Part shown: positions 17,605 to 27,005 of the stretch, piece by piece
Layout: every line of letters begins with the position of its first letter
Position numbering within the stretch: position 1 is the stretch's first letter
Assembly: GCA_017307755.1 (NCBI GenBank)
Contig: JAFKGQ010000010.1
Location: forward strand, 186,001 to 250,000
DNA: 64,000 bases
From: Chitinophagaceae bacterium
GTDB taxonomy: Bacteria > Bacteroidota > Bacteroidia > Chitinophagales > Chitinophagaceae
Direction: 5' to 3'
Position numbers and translations under genes: made by a program
The notes under the pieces: generated by a model
The model's input: the letters and a program-made list of their open reading frames with translations, nothing else
Told to the model about the DNA's origin: nothing
Database searches by the model: none

Positions 17605-18984
17605 TTATAGTTTACCTATTGCGTTGAGATAGTCCACTCTTGCGACTATCGCGCTGTAAAGGGCGTTGTAATAATTGGATTGCGCCGTCCTTTGGTCGGC
17701 CAGGGCGGTGGTGATCTCCGTATTGGAGCCCAGGCCCTGGTCGTATTTTTTCCGCGTCTGAGCATAGACCCTGTCGGACAGATTCATATTCTTTTTCTGG
17801 TAATCCAGCGTGGCGAGGGCAGCGGTAAACCGCAGCTGTGCCTGCTTAACATCGTTGTCGATGCGTATCTTCAGCGAGTCCATATTATTCTCCGTCTGCC
17901 GCAATTTGAGCTTGGCCTGTTTGATATTAGCATCCTTGAAGAACCCGTCGAAAATGGGTACCGAGATATTCAGTCCGACATAGGAGGCAGGGAACCAGCT
18001 GTTCTTTTTAAACAGATCGAAGCTGTTGGTATACTGTGTCTGGCCATAATTGGCTGTCAGGTTGACCGTAGGTATGTACATTTTTTTGTAACGGCTGATA
18101 TCGTATTCATTTAGCTTCCTATTGATCTGCAGCAGCTGGTAGTCACGACGATCCGTGTATTTGTAATCATCACCCAGGACAGCATCCCTGATCATGTCAT
18201 AGGTAAGCGAGTCCGTCAGCCGCAGCGAGTCCTGTACAGGCATTCCCATCAGCACTTTCAAGCCCAGGTAACCACTGGCAATATTGAACTCCATCTGTAC
18301 TTTCTCTGATTGCAGGTTGGTCAACTGTACATTGGCCTTGTCGACATCCAGTTGCTCGGCAAAACCATTTTTGAACATTTCGGTGGAACTGCGCAATAGC
18401 TCCTTTTGATTGGAAATGTTGGCGTCGATCTGGGCGATCTGCCACCGGCTTATCAGGAGCTGATAGTATACTTTTTCAAGATTGGCGCGGAGCATCTGTT
18501 CGGTGACCTCCTGCTTTTTCCGGTAAAAATCCAGGGAGGTCTGCCGGGCCTGCAATCCTACGAATACCTGTCCGTCGAAAAGCACCTGTTTGAGGGTAAC
18601 TCCATAGTTGTTACTCCATTTGGTACCGAATTTTACGGGAAAGTACGTGCCCGGCTGGCCGATGAACTCCCCCGGGACCAGTTGGGTAGGGATCTGCAGA
18701 TTATCCGTAATGCCTGCATTACCGGTGAGCTGCGGCAATGCCTGCGAGGTCGTGGCACGATTGCTCTCCTCCTGTATCTGGAGATCCAGCAAAGCATTTC
18801 TCACAAGGACACTGTTTTTGCCGGCATAGTCGAGGGCCTGCGTCAGGGTAAACTCGTGGATCTGTGGAGTCTGCCCCGCACCCGGCGCCTGTCCGTTGGA
18901 AGCCTGCTGTGACCATGCCGTAAGGGCAGGAAAAGCCAGTATTACAGCCATCAGCATTCTTCCATTTTTAAACCTTCTGTTCAT
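17605..18984 (-). CDS. TolC-family outer-membrane efflux channel
   Basis: A protein of 459 aa with a signal peptide (cleavage near AWSQQ, residue 26). Two TolC repeats of long helices and short barrel strands follow (LTQALDYAGKNSVLVRNALLD; LRANLEKVYYQLLISR; ending YNALYSAIVARVDYLNAIGKL). It forms the outer-membrane exit of the tripartite pump. Its start overlaps the tetR stop by 17 bp, so translation is coupled to the regulator. Confidence 0.95.
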   Translation of the reverse strand: MNRRFKNGRMLMAVILAFPALTAWSQQASNGQAPGAGQTPQIHEFTLTQALDYAGKNSVLVRNALLDLQIQEESNRATTSQALPQLTGNAGITDNLQIPTQLVPGEFIGQPGTYFPVKFGTKWSNNYGVTLKQVLFDGQVFVGLQARQTSLDFYRKKQEVTEQMLRANLEKVYYQLLISRWQIAQIDANISNQKELLRSSTEMFKNGFAEQLDVDKANVQLTNLQSEKVQMEFNIASGYLGLKVLMGMPVQDSLRLTDSLTYDMIRDAVLGDDYKYTDRRDYQLLQINRKLNEYDISRYKKMYIPTVNLTANYGQTQYTNSFDLFKKNSWFPASYVGLNISVPIFDGFFKDANIKQAKLKLRQTENNMDSLKIRIDNDVKQAQLRFTAALATLDYQKKNMNLSDRVYAQTRKKYDQGLGSNTEITTALADQRTAQSNYYNALYSAIVARVDYLNAIGKL

Positions 18985-19603
18985 GAGATATTTTTTTGTT
19001 ACGTTCTGTTGTGTATTTCTCTATCAGCTGTTTGCCTTTGTCCGTGACGACGCTGTGGAGGAAGAGAATGGCCAGTTCATAGGCTACTTCCACTATTTTA
19101 TACCTGCTGTGGGGGAAGACGTCGGGGTTGAATACCAGGAATGCGGCCTCAATACGCGCTTTTACCACGATGTCCTTATCCAGGTCCGCCCTGTAGATGC
19201 CTTCCTCTACTCCCCATTGCAGATTGTCCGTCAGCACCTGGTAGAGGAACTGGTATTTGAATTCCTTCAGCCGTCGGAAGGCGCGGGGGTGATGTTTCTC
19301 CAGGTCGTACATCATCAGGGGGTTGGTGTACCGCAGCATTTCCTCTACGGACTCCTGGGCGATAACGATCTGGTGGACAGCATTTTCAGCCTGTTTACGG
19401 AATAGTACGCACTCCTCTTCGTGCTGGTGTATCTCCTGGTCGATGACGGCAGAAACCATATCGTCCTTATCGGTGAAGAACTGGTAGATGGTCTTTTTGG
19501 AGATGCCAAGCTGGGTGGCGATCTCATCCATGGTAATGGAGCGGATACCATACCGAAAAAAGAGGTCAGCAGCCTTGTCTAATATTCTTTCTTTTACATC
19601 CAT
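18968..19603 (-). CDS. TetR/AcrR-family repressor of the efflux operon
   Basis: A protein of 211 aa. The N-terminal HTH is classic TetR (MDVKERILDKAADLFFRYG, ITMDEIATQLGISKKTIYQFF); the C-terminal ligand domain is divergent. The frame is open upstream to 19783, but the start is placed at 19603 because the TetR domain begins there and a promoter (TTTG-19-TAGTTTTG) lies directly upstream. It is the first gene of the pump operon and overlaps tolC by 17 bp. A 9-bp-arm inverted repeat at 19621-19648 within its promoter is the likely operator, implying autoregulation. Confidence 0.93.
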   Translation of the reverse strand: MDVKERILDKAADLFFRYGIRSITMDEIATQLGISKKTIYQFFTDKDDMVSAVIDQEIHQHEEECVLFRKQAENAVHQIVIAQESVEEMLRYTNPLMMYDLEKHHPRAFRRLKEFKYQFLYQVLTDNLQWGVEEGIYRADLDKDIVVKARIEAAFLVFNPDVFPHSRYKIVEVAYELAILFLHSVVTDKGKQLIEKYTTERNKKISHEQKV

Positions 19604-19611
19604 TGCGAGGG

Positions 19612-19642
19612 CAAAACTATGGAAACTTTTTTCGTTGTCAAA
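19612..19642 (-). promoter_or_regulatory. Promoter of the tetR-efflux operon
   Basis: On the minus strand, TTTG (19639-19642), a 19-bp spacer, then TAGTTTTG (19612-19619), 8 bases before the ATG. A full consensus promoter with a very short leader. Confidence 0.7.
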
Positions 19643-19648
19643 GTTTCC
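19621..19648. promoter_or_regulatory. Probable TetR operator
   Basis: GGAAACTTT (19621-19629) is perfectly inverted at 19640-19648 with a 10-bp spacer. It spans the gap between the -33 and -7 elements of the tetR promoter and covers the -33, where a bound repressor would block polymerase. Confidence 0.65.
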
Positions 19649-19720
19649 TACCGAATTTTTACCGACTTTTACCCATTTCCCACCGGCAGGCGGATATACG
19701 GCCGGGGTTATAATAATGAC

Positions 19721-19728
19721 TATTTTTG
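19721..19728 (+). promoter_or_regulatory. -7 element of the DUF502 gene
   Basis: TATTTTTG matches TAnnTTTG and lies 19 bp before the chosen ATG at 19748. It argues against starts further upstream. Confidence 0.5.
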
Positions 19729-19747
19729 GGCAGCAAAATCCCTGCAC

Positions 19748-20374
19748 ATGAAGCTCAAGAAAATACCTAAACAATTGTTTCACTTCTTTTTACAGGGAGT
19801 GCTCGTCCTGGCTCCGATATCTATTACCATCTGGACCGTCATAGCTGTCTTTAACTGGATCGACGGCATATTGCCCAACCTGGTATATAATATTGCCCCA
19901 AAACTGATCGGAACGGACCAATTTGGGGTCCCCAGGCGTATCCCGGGTCTGGGTTTTGTCGTTTTTATTGCTATTGCTCTTATTGTGGGTTATATCTCCC
20001 CTTCTTTTATCGTCAGCCGGCTGATGGACTTCGCGGACAGGCTGCTGGAAAAGACACCCGGGATCAAGCTGATCTATACCACGCTTAAAGATTTTTTTGA
20101 GGCCTTTGCCGGCAACAAACGGAAATTCGACAAGGCAGTGCTGGTGAACATCGATGGCCCGGATATCTGGAGGATGGGATTTATTACGCAGGAAGAACTG
20201 CATGAGTTCGGGCTACAGGAATATGTTGCTGTCTATGTACCCCAATCCTATGCGTTTTCGGGGCATCTGTTCTTTGTAAAAAGGGACAGAGTCCGCATCG
20301 TCACGGACATCAGCTCGGCGGATGCCTTGAAATTTGCTATTTCGGGCGGGGTCGCGGAGGTGGATGAGCAGTAA
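19748..20374 (+). CDS. DUF502 family membrane protein
   Basis: A protein of 208 aa with two N-terminal hydrophobic helices (about 12-40 and 60-85), then the DUF502 signature: LLEKTPGIKLIYTTLKDFFEAF, a soluble beta-rich part, VAVYVPQSYAFSGHLFFV and a C-terminal SGGVAEVD. Function is unknown; it is likely an inner-membrane protein. The frame extends to 19619, but that overlaps the tetR promoter, and 19748 fits both the promoter and the family start. Divergent from tetR. Confidence 0.88.
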   Translation: MKLKKIPKQLFHFFLQGVLVLAPISITIWTVIAVFNWIDGILPNLVYNIAPKLIGTDQFGVPRRIPGLGFVVFIAIALIVGYISPSFIVSRLMDFADRLLEKTPGIKLIYTTLKDFFEAFAGNKRKFDKAVLVNIDGPDIWRMGFITQEELHEFGLQEYVAVYVPQSYAFSGHLFFVKRDRVRIVTDISSADALKFAISGGVAEVDEQ

Positions 20375-20383
20375 GCAAGGCCA

Positions 20384-21163
20384 TCACTTCCAGAAAGCCT
20401 GTACGTTCGGGCTATCCTTCAGGATGGAGGAGGGATAGAGTCCAAACATTTTCCGAAAGGTCCTGTTGAAATGAGGCACATCGGAGAACCCGGCGTATAA
20501 GGCGGCCTCACGGAGGTCTTTTGTCTCGAATACTTTGAAAAGGGCCAGCAGTATCCGCGTCCACAGGATATATTTTCTAATGGGGATGCCTACCTGCTTT
20601 TTAAAAAGGTGGGTCAGGTGGCCGGGGGAGAGAGACACTTCCGCTGCCAGCTCTTCCACTTTCAACATATTGTCCTTCTTTTCTTCCAACAACTGTATGA
20701 CCTTTCGGATCTTTTCGTCTATGCCCGCGTCTTCTTCCAGGGCGCAGAGGCTGTATACATACCTGCGTGCAAGGTCGTGGACAAGATCGCTGTCAAAGGG
20801 GCTGATGTCGAGATTTTTCTCGATGGTCTGTAGGAACCGGGCTGTGCTTTCAGGAGGTAATTCCGCCACTGCCTGCCGGGTGAGGTAGCCCTTTTTTAGC
20901 GCCCTTCCGATGGTGGTCATGGGATCGATGTTCAATAACAGGAAATGATTGTCATTTGTGCGACATTCGTGCGCCTGATCGGAGTCGATGATGACTGCCA
21001 TAACTTTTTTAAAAGCGCCTTCGGGCGTCTTGATGAAAAAGGGGTGATCAAAGCTGAGGGCCAGTTGGATGGCATGATGATCATGGGCGGATGTGTCTAT
21101 CGTCTTGCCGATGTACATAAATTGCCCTGCCCAGAAGAAAAAATATGCATTTGCGCCGGTCAT
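20384..21163 (-). CDS. AraC-family transcriptional regulator
   Basis: A protein of 259 aa. The N-terminal part begins with a cupin-like sensing fold (ANAYFFFWAGQFMYIGKTID). The C-terminus holds two HTH motifs of an AraC domain (LKVEELAAEVSLSPGHLTHLFKKQVG; DLREAALYAGFSDVPHFNRTFRKMFG). The frame is open to 21253 with a TTG codon, but ATG at 21163 avoids overlap with the serC promoter on the other strand. Target genes are unknown; it is divergent from serC. Confidence 0.88.
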   Translation of the reverse strand: MTGANAYFFFWAGQFMYIGKTIDTSAHDHHAIQLALSFDHPFFIKTPEGAFKKVMAVIIDSDQAHECRTNDNHFLLLNIDPMTTIGRALKKGYLTRQAVAELPPESTARFLQTIEKNLDISPFDSDLVHDLARRYVYSLCALEEDAGIDEKIRKVIQLLEEKKDNMLKVEELAAEVSLSPGHLTHLFKKQVGIPIRKYILWTRILLALFKVFETKDLREAALYAGFSDVPHFNRTFRKMFGLYPSSILKDSPNVQAFWK

Positions 21164-21237
21164 GTCGAAGGGAGTGTTTTTTGCCGTAGGAGTAAGATAA
21201 GCAAAAAGATTTAGAAAAAATTTTGCCGGTAAGGGGG

Positions 21238-21245
21238 TATCTTTG
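21238..21245 (+). promoter_or_regulatory. -7 element of serC
   Basis: TATCTTTG, an exact TAnnTTTG match, 24 bp upstream of the GTG start of serC. Confidence 0.5.
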
Positions 21246-21269
21246 AGGCGCAAAAAAAATTAATAAAAA

Positions 21270-22337
21270 GTGGTTTATAATTTCAATTCCGGTCCCAGCG
21301 TTCTGCCCAAGGAGGTATTTGAACAGGCGAGCCGGGCAATCCTGGATTTCAACGGCACGGGGCTTTCTATACTGGAGATCGGGCATCGTACTTCCCTATT
21401 CCAGGAAGTGCTGGATGAGGCGCTGGATACGACCCGTGAGCTGATGAACCTAGACGAGGAACATGAGATCCTTTTTCTTCATGGAGGCGCCAGCACCCAA
21501 TTCTTCCAGGTGCCCATGAACCTGCTCAACGAACATGAGACGGCCGCGTACCTGGATTGCGGCACATGGGGCATCAAGGCTATCAAGGAAGCAAAGCTCT
21601 TTGGCAATGTAGATGTGGTGGCATCTTCCAAGGATAAGAATTACACCTATATCCCCAGGAACTTTGCGATCCCCAGGGATGCAAAATACTTTCATTATAC
21701 TACCAACAATACCATCGAGGGTACGCAGATGCACTCGATACCGGAGACGAATGTGCCATTGGTTGCCGATATGAGCAGCGATATCCTCAGCCGGGTAATG
21801 GATTTTAACCGGTTTGATCTCATCTATGCGGGCGCACAGAAAAATATCGGTGCGGCGGGGGTGAACATAGTGGTGGTGAAGAAAGATATTTTGGGAAGGG
21901 TGAGTCGGAAGCTGCCTACGATGATGGATTACCGTCAGCATATCGAGGCGGGGTCGGTATTGAATACGCCTCCCGTCTTCGCTATTTATGTTTGTATGCT
22001 TACGCTTCGCTGGCTAAAGGAGCAAGGGGGTGTAGCTGCCATCGAAAAAATCAACGACCAGAAGGCTGCGCTATTATATGATACGCTGGATAGTCTGCCT
22101 ATCTTCCGGCCCACGGTGGCGAAAGAGGACAGGAGCAAGATGAACGTAGTGTTTGTCATGGATGATAAAGCGTTGGAAAAGGAATTCCTTGCCACCTGTA
22201 AGGAAAATGGGATGGTAGGTATACAAGGGCATCGCACCGCGGGGGGATTTAGGGCGTCCATGTACAATGCCATGCCCCTGGAAAGCGTACGGGCCCTTAC
22301 GGAACTGATGAAAGAATTTGCAACTCAAAAAGCTTAA
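21270..22337 (+). CDS. serC: Phosphoserine aminotransferase
   Basis: A protein of 355 aa of normal length. It begins at a GTG (VYNFNSGPSVLP, the SerC N-terminus); the PLP Schiff-base lysine is Lys191 in YAGAQKNIGAAG. The C-terminus has GHRTAGGFRASMYNAMP, the substrate-binding arginine region. It converts 3-phosphohydroxypyruvate and glutamate to phosphoserine in serine synthesis. The DUF1015 gene follows 14 bp later, a pairing common in Bacteroidota. serA is not adjacent. Confidence 0.97.
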   Translation: MVYNFNSGPSVLPKEVFEQASRAILDFNGTGLSILEIGHRTSLFQEVLDEALDTTRELMNLDEEHEILFLHGGASTQFFQVPMNLLNEHETAAYLDCGTWGIKAIKEAKLFGNVDVVASSKDKNYTYIPRNFAIPRDAKYFHYTTNNTIEGTQMHSIPETNVPLVADMSSDILSRVMDFNRFDLIYAGAQKNIGAAGVNIVVVKKDILGRVSRKLPTMMDYRQHIEAGSVLNTPPVFAIYVCMLTLRWLKEQGGVAAIEKINDQKAALLYDTLDSLPIFRPTVAKEDRSKMNVVFVMDDKALEKEFLATCKENGMVGIQGHRTAGGFRASMYNAMPLESVRALTELMKEFATQKA

Positions 22338-22351
22338 TAACGACAACAACG

Positions 22352-23581
22352 ATGGCAAGCATTACTCCTTTCAGAGCGTTGCGCCCTGTCCAGCAATCGG
22401 CTGCGCAAGTGGCTTCCAGACCATATGACGTATTGAACAGCACGGAAGCGAGGTTGGAGGCGGAGGGTAATCCCCACTCTTTCCTCCATATCACCAAGTC
22501 CGAGATCGATCTGCCGGAGGACATTGACACGCACTCCGCGCAGGTGTATGAGAAGGCGAAGGAGAACCTCCAGGAGTTTATACGCAAGGGAGTCCTCGTA
22601 CAGGAAGAAAAGCCTTTATACTATATCTATCGCCTGATCATGAACGGGAGGAGCCAGACGGGGCTGGTATGTGTCAGCTCTGTGGACGACTATGAAAAGG
22701 ATGTCATCAAGAAGCATGAGTTTACCCGTCCCGACAAGGAGGCTGACCGTATCCATCATATGAAGACGATCAGGGCCCAGACGGGGAATGTATTCCTGGC
22801 TTATAAGAATGTAGAGGATATAGACAGGTTGATAGAGGGCTGGAAGAATGCACATGCGCCATTATACGATTTTACCGCGGAAGACGGCATTCAGCATACC
22901 ATCTGGGCCGTGGATGACGACGCGTCCATTAAGACCATCACGCAATCATTTGCTGATAAAGTGCCTTTTACCTATATCGCGGATGGACATCACCGTGCGG
23001 CGTCGGCAGCCAAGGTGAGAAAGGAGCTGGGTGGGGCGGCCGGGAATAGCGCCGATTATTTTCTTACAACATTGTTCCCGTCTGCCGAACTGCGGATATT
23101 GGATTATAACCGCCTGGCCAGGGACCTCAATGGGGCCAGCACTGAAGAATTCCTTGACAAACTGCAAAAGGATTTTCTTATAGGGAAAGTGGATAAAGCC
23201 TTTTCACCGGCGCGTCTGCATGAGTTCGGGATGTATCTTGACGGCAGCTGGTACCAGCTGGTAGCCAAGGAAGGAACATATACGGACTCCGACCCCATCG
23301 GAGTATTGGACGTCACCATCCTTCAAAAGAATGTACTGGACAAGCTGCTGGCTATCAAAGACCCGCGGACGGACAAACGGATCGACTTTGTAGGAGGCAT
23401 CCGGGGGTTGGCCGAGCTGGAAAAAAGGGTGGACAGCGGGGACTGGAAGGTAGCTTTTAGTCTTTACCCGGTGAGTATCGAACAGCTGTTCGCCATTGCC
23501 GACAGCGGGAATGTCATGCCGCCCAAAAGCACGTGGTTCGAACCCAAACTGCGGGACGGACTGTTGACCAACCTGATTTAA
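22352..23581 (+). CDS. DUF1015 family protein
   Basis: A protein of 409 aa. It begins with ITPFRALRPVQQSAAQVASRPYDVLN and contains the conserved YIADGHHRAASA (His-His pair) and FVGGIRGLAEL segments of DUF1015, a family related to HTH/ParB-like kinases. It is cytoplasmic; its gene is repeatedly found beside serine biosynthesis genes, so a serine or phosphoserine-linked activity is the best guess. It is in an operon with serC. Confidence 0.92.
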   Translation: MASITPFRALRPVQQSAAQVASRPYDVLNSTEARLEAEGNPHSFLHITKSEIDLPEDIDTHSAQVYEKAKENLQEFIRKGVLVQEEKPLYYIYRLIMNGRSQTGLVCVSSVDDYEKDVIKKHEFTRPDKEADRIHHMKTIRAQTGNVFLAYKNVEDIDRLIEGWKNAHAPLYDFTAEDGIQHTIWAVDDDASIKTITQSFADKVPFTYIADGHHRAASAAKVRKELGGAAGNSADYFLTTLFPSAELRILDYNRLARDLNGASTEEFLDKLQKDFLIGKVDKAFSPARLHEFGMYLDGSWYQLVAKEGTYTDSDPIGVLDVTILQKNVLDKLLAIKDPRTDKRIDFVGGIRGLAELEKRVDSGDWKVAFSLYPVSIEQLFAIADSGNVMPPKSTWFEPKLRDGLLTNLI

Positions 23582-23584
23582 CCT

Positions 23585-23592
23585 TATCTTTG
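23585..23592 (+). promoter_or_regulatory. -7 element of the TPR-protein gene
   Basis: TATCTTTG lies 20 bp before the ATG. The leader carries a small GGCTTT/AAAGCC hairpin. Confidence 0.5.
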
Positions 23593-23612
23593 GCTTTTGT
23601 AAAGCCGAAACT

Positions 23613-24638
23613 ATGATGATAAGGAGTCTTTTTCTACCCTGTATGCTGGCATTTGCCAGCATGTCCGCCTTTTCACAACAACCTGAAGGGAAAGTTCTAC
23701 AGGAGACAGCCAAGACCTTTACACGGCAAGGTGATTATACGAATGCCATCCTGGTGTTGAAGGGGGCCGTTGAGAAAGAACCTCAAAACCTGGAATTACA
23801 AAAGGACCTTGCCTTCAACTATTATCTGCAAAAGGATTATCCCAAGGGGTTGAACGTGATCCGTCCTGTTACAGAGCGTTCTGAAGCAGATGTACAGAGC
23901 TACCAGATAGCGGGGATGCTATACAAAGCCATCGACGAGCCAAAGGAATGCGAAAGGCTGTATAAGGCGGGTATCAAAAAGTTTCCGCTCAGCGGCGTAT
24001 TATACAATGAGTACGGAGAGATGCTCTTTGCCCGCCAGGATAATTCCGGCGCCATCAAACAATGGGAAAAAGGTATCGAGGTAGACCCCGGCTATTCCTC
24101 CAATTACTACAATGCCAGCCGTTACTACTATTTCACCATGGACAGGATATGGGGTATCCTATATGGAGAGATATTTGTCAATCTGGAAAGCTACAGCAAA
24201 CGTACGGCGGAGATCAAGGATGTCCTGTTGGAATCGTATAAGAAGCTGTATGCAGACGGAGACGTAATGAAAGATCAAACTACAAAAAGCCCTTTTGCGC
24301 TGGCCTGCCTGGGTATATATGGGAATCTTAGACCCGTCGTCGCGCAGGGCGTAACCACGGAATCGCTGATCCTGCTGCGGACAAAGTTCATCCTCAGCTG
24401 GTATGAAAAATATCCCACCACCTATCCTTTTCGTCTTTTTGAATATGACCGGCAGCTTTTAAAAGAGGGGATGTTCGACGCATATAATCAGTGGATCTTC
24501 GGCGCAGCGGAGAACCTCACGGCCTTTCAGAATTGGAGCAATACCCACGGCGATGAATACAAGCGGTTTGTAAATTTTCAACAAGGGAGGGTTTTCAAGC
24601 TGCCTGAAGGGCAATATTATCAAACAGGGGTAAAGTGA
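23613..24638 (+). CDS. Secreted TPR-repeat protein
   Basis: A protein of 341 aa with a signal peptide (about 1-22, ending SAFSQ). Tetratricopeptide-like helices span roughly 30-170 (GDYTNAILVLKGAVEKEPQNLELQKDL; YNEYGEMLFARQDNSGAIKQWEKGI). The C-terminal half is helical and aromatic-rich without a recognised domain. It is likely periplasmic, mediating protein contacts. Two ATG codons are adjacent (23613, 23616); either could be used. Confidence 0.8.
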   Translation: MMIRSLFLPCMLAFASMSAFSQQPEGKVLQETAKTFTRQGDYTNAILVLKGAVEKEPQNLELQKDLAFNYYLQKDYPKGLNVIRPVTERSEADVQSYQIAGMLYKAIDEPKECERLYKAGIKKFPLSGVLYNEYGEMLFARQDNSGAIKQWEKGIEVDPGYSSNYYNASRYYYFTMDRIWGILYGEIFVNLESYSKRTAEIKDVLLESYKKLYADGDVMKDQTTKSPFALACLGIYGNLRPVVAQGVTTESLILLRTKFILSWYEKYPTTYPFRLFEYDRQLLKEGMFDAYNQWIFGAAENLTAFQNWSNTHGDEYKRFVNFQQGRVFKLPEGQYYQTGVK

Positions 24639-24672
24639 AAATATTCGGGGAAGTTTTGTACATTGGAAGTGT

Positions 24673-26454
24673 ATGAATGAACCCAAACGATTGTTCGACT
24701 GTATCCTGCTAAAGCAGGGAGTATCTGTCCTCCCGGATATGCTGGCCGGTAAAGAAAATGGCAAATGGAGGACTTATAGCACCACAGAGACGACAGAAAC
24801 CATCCATAAGCTAAGTGCGGGTCTGCTGCGACTAGGCATCTCAGGGCAGGACGGCACTATCGAAGGCAGGGATAAGGTCGCCCTTATTTCCAAGAACCGC
24901 CCTGAGTGGATCATGCTGGACCTGGCGGTTCAGCAGATCGGCGCCGTCCTCACACCCGTCTATCCCACCATCAGCGTCCACGAGCTGGAATTTATCCTTA
25001 ACGACGCGCAGGTAAAACTGATCTTTGTCAATGACGAAGAATTGTTCCACAAAGTGCTGAGCATACGTGACAGGGTACCTTCGTTAAAAAACATCTATAC
25101 ATTCGAGCATGTCGCGCATGCCAGTCATTGGAAAGAGCTGGCGACCGACGCAAGCGCTGAAGAACTGGCCCGTGTTGCGGACATCCGCAGCAGGATCCGC
25201 CCGGAAGATCTGGCTACCATCATCTACACATCCGGTACTACAGGGACACCCAAGGGGGTGATGTTGTCCCACCATAACATCGTCAGCAATGTATTGTCCT
25301 GTATACCTTGTTTGCCCCGGGGTCCGTTGCGCGCCCTTAGTTTTCTCCCGCTGAACCATATATACGAGCGGATGCTGACCTATGTGTATCTTTTCAGCGG
25401 CAGCTCCATTTATTATGCGGAAAGCATGGATACCATCGGCGAGAACCTGAAAGAGGTAAAACCACAGATGTTCGTCACCGTACCAAGGTTGCTGGAGAAG
25501 GTATATGATCGCATCATGCTGAAAGGCGGGGAATTGACAGGGATAAAGAAAAAGCTCTTCTTTTGGGCGCATGACCTGGCGACCCGATATGAGATCAACA
25601 AATCCATGGGAGCATGGTATAATCTGCAGCTGGCATTAGCCAACAAGCTTATTTTTAGCAAATGGAGGGAGGCGCTTGGCAACAATCTGACCTGTGTCGC
25701 CAGCGGCGGCGCGGCCTGCCAGGTACGGTTGATCCGCATCTTTACAGCCGCCCGTATACCTATCCTGGAGGGTTATGGGCTGACGGAAACATCGCCCGTT
25801 ATCAGTGTTAACCGTCTCCAGGTGGAAGACCGGATGTTCGGCACCGTAGGTCCCATCATCCCGGACGTAGAGGTCAGGATCGCCGAAGACGGTGAGATAC
25901 TTTGTAAAGGCCCCAATGTAATGATGGGTTACTACAAACGCCCGGACCTTACAGCAGAGGCCATACAGGACGGCTGGTTCCACACGGGCGACATCGGGGT
26001 CATGGTAGAGGATAAATATCTGAAGATCACGGATCGCAAGAAAGAGATGTTCAAGACCAGCGGAGGTAAATACGTAGCGCCGCTGGCCATTGAAAGCAAA
26101 CTGAAAGAGTCTCCTTATATAGAACAATTGATGGTGGTCGGCCCGGAAAGGAAATTTGTCGGAGCCCTTATCGTACCGTCCTTTTCTTATCTGAAGGAAT
26201 GGTGCAGACAGAATGGTATCGAAGTCTCCTCACAGGAGGGAATGATCAAACATCCCAAGGTCATCTCTTTTTACCAGGAGATTATTGAAAGCTATAATAA
26301 ATATTTCAGCCATGTCGAGCAGGTGAAGCGTTTCCGCTTGCTGCCGGCGGATTGGACCGTTGAGACAGGCGAAATGACCCCCAAGCTCAGTCTCAAAAGA
26401 AAAGTGATCACGGAAAAATACCGGGACCTGATCGAGAGCATCTACTTAGAATGA
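24673..26454 (+). CDS. Long-chain acyl-CoA synthetase (AMP-forming, FadD/FAA-like)
   Basis: A protein of 593 aa. AMP-binding motif YTSGTTGTPKGVMLSH (185-200), YGLTETSPV in the middle, HTGDIGVM and the DRKKEMFKTSGGKYV hinge/A10 region at the C-terminus. The fold is of the FAA/LACS branch of about 600 aa. It activates fatty acids to acyl-CoA at the inner membrane for beta-oxidation or lipid synthesis. It has its own short upstream gap of 34 bp after the TPR gene. Confidence 0.95.
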   Translation: MNEPKRLFDCILLKQGVSVLPDMLAGKENGKWRTYSTTETTETIHKLSAGLLRLGISGQDGTIEGRDKVALISKNRPEWIMLDLAVQQIGAVLTPVYPTISVHELEFILNDAQVKLIFVNDEELFHKVLSIRDRVPSLKNIYTFEHVAHASHWKELATDASAEELARVADIRSRIRPEDLATIIYTSGTTGTPKGVMLSHHNIVSNVLSCIPCLPRGPLRALSFLPLNHIYERMLTYVYLFSGSSIYYAESMDTIGENLKEVKPQMFVTVPRLLEKVYDRIMLKGGELTGIKKKLFFWAHDLATRYEINKSMGAWYNLQLALANKLIFSKWREALGNNLTCVASGGAACQVRLIRIFTAARIPILEGYGLTETSPVISVNRLQVEDRMFGTVGPIIPDVEVRIAEDGEILCKGPNVMMGYYKRPDLTAEAIQDGWFHTGDIGVMVEDKYLKITDRKKEMFKTSGGKYVAPLAIESKLKESPYIEQLMVVGPERKFVGALIVPSFSYLKEWCRQNGIEVSSQEGMIKHPKVISFYQEIIESYNKYFSHVEQVKRFRLLPADWTVETGEMTPKLSLKRKVITEKYRDLIESIYLE

Positions 26455-26499
26455 TCCGTTCCGCCCCGCCAGTGAGCGGACAAGCAGGCCAGCGGATGT

Positions 26500-26928
26500 T
26501 CAATCTTTGAATTTCAACATCGACCATCTTCCATTACCTACTATAAGGAAAAGGACCAGCAGCAGGAATACGACAATGGACAGCAGCAATTCGGAGAAAG
26601 GTCTGTACAGGTCTGGCGACAGATTGATAAAAAAGATCGCCCCGAGCAGGATCGGGATCTGGATGAGACAGGCGAACCTGGTGAGCACGCCCAGTATCAG
26701 CAGGATGCCTCCCAGCAGATGTGCAAAAGCAATATAATTGCTCATCAGCATGGAGGAAAATGATCCAAAGGCCATTCTGTTGGTAATAAGGCTCAACATG
26801 GCGCCCATGTTATACAGGTATTCCACCCCTTTATAGCAGAGGAATGCCCCGAGGGCAATGCGGACGATATCGAGCCATTGGGGATGATGGGTGTCACCCC
26901 AGTGCTCCACGCGTTGTACGAGGTTCAT
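26500..26928 (-). CDS. DoxX family membrane protein
   Basis: A protein of 142 aa with four transmembrane helices. The first helix follows WLDIVRIALGAFLCYKGVEYL, and AHLLGGILLILGVLTRFACLIQIPILLGAIFF is the core DoxX pattern. Members are quinone- or thiosulfate-linked or oxidative-stress membrane subunits; the specific role is not assignable. Convergent with the acyl-CoA synthetase gene. A possible -7 TATATTTA on the minus strand lies at 26990-26997. Confidence 0.9.
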   Translation of the reverse strand: MNLVQRVEHWGDTHHPQWLDIVRIALGAFLCYKGVEYLYNMGAMLSLITNRMAFGSFSSMLMSNYIAFAHLLGGILLILGVLTRFACLIQIPILLGAIFFINLSPDLYRPFSELLLSIVVFLLLVLFLIVGNGRWSMLKFKD

Positions 26929-27005
26929 ATGGCATCGTTTTTTGGTGAGTAGATGCGGGCACGCGGCCCGGCGTTTAAAAGAGCTTACCTAAATATAAGG
27001 TTTTT

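Noticed and set aside
19604..19783. 60-residue N-terminal extension of the TetR frame
   Set aside because: It crosses the tetR promoter and operator and adds sequence not found in TetR proteins.
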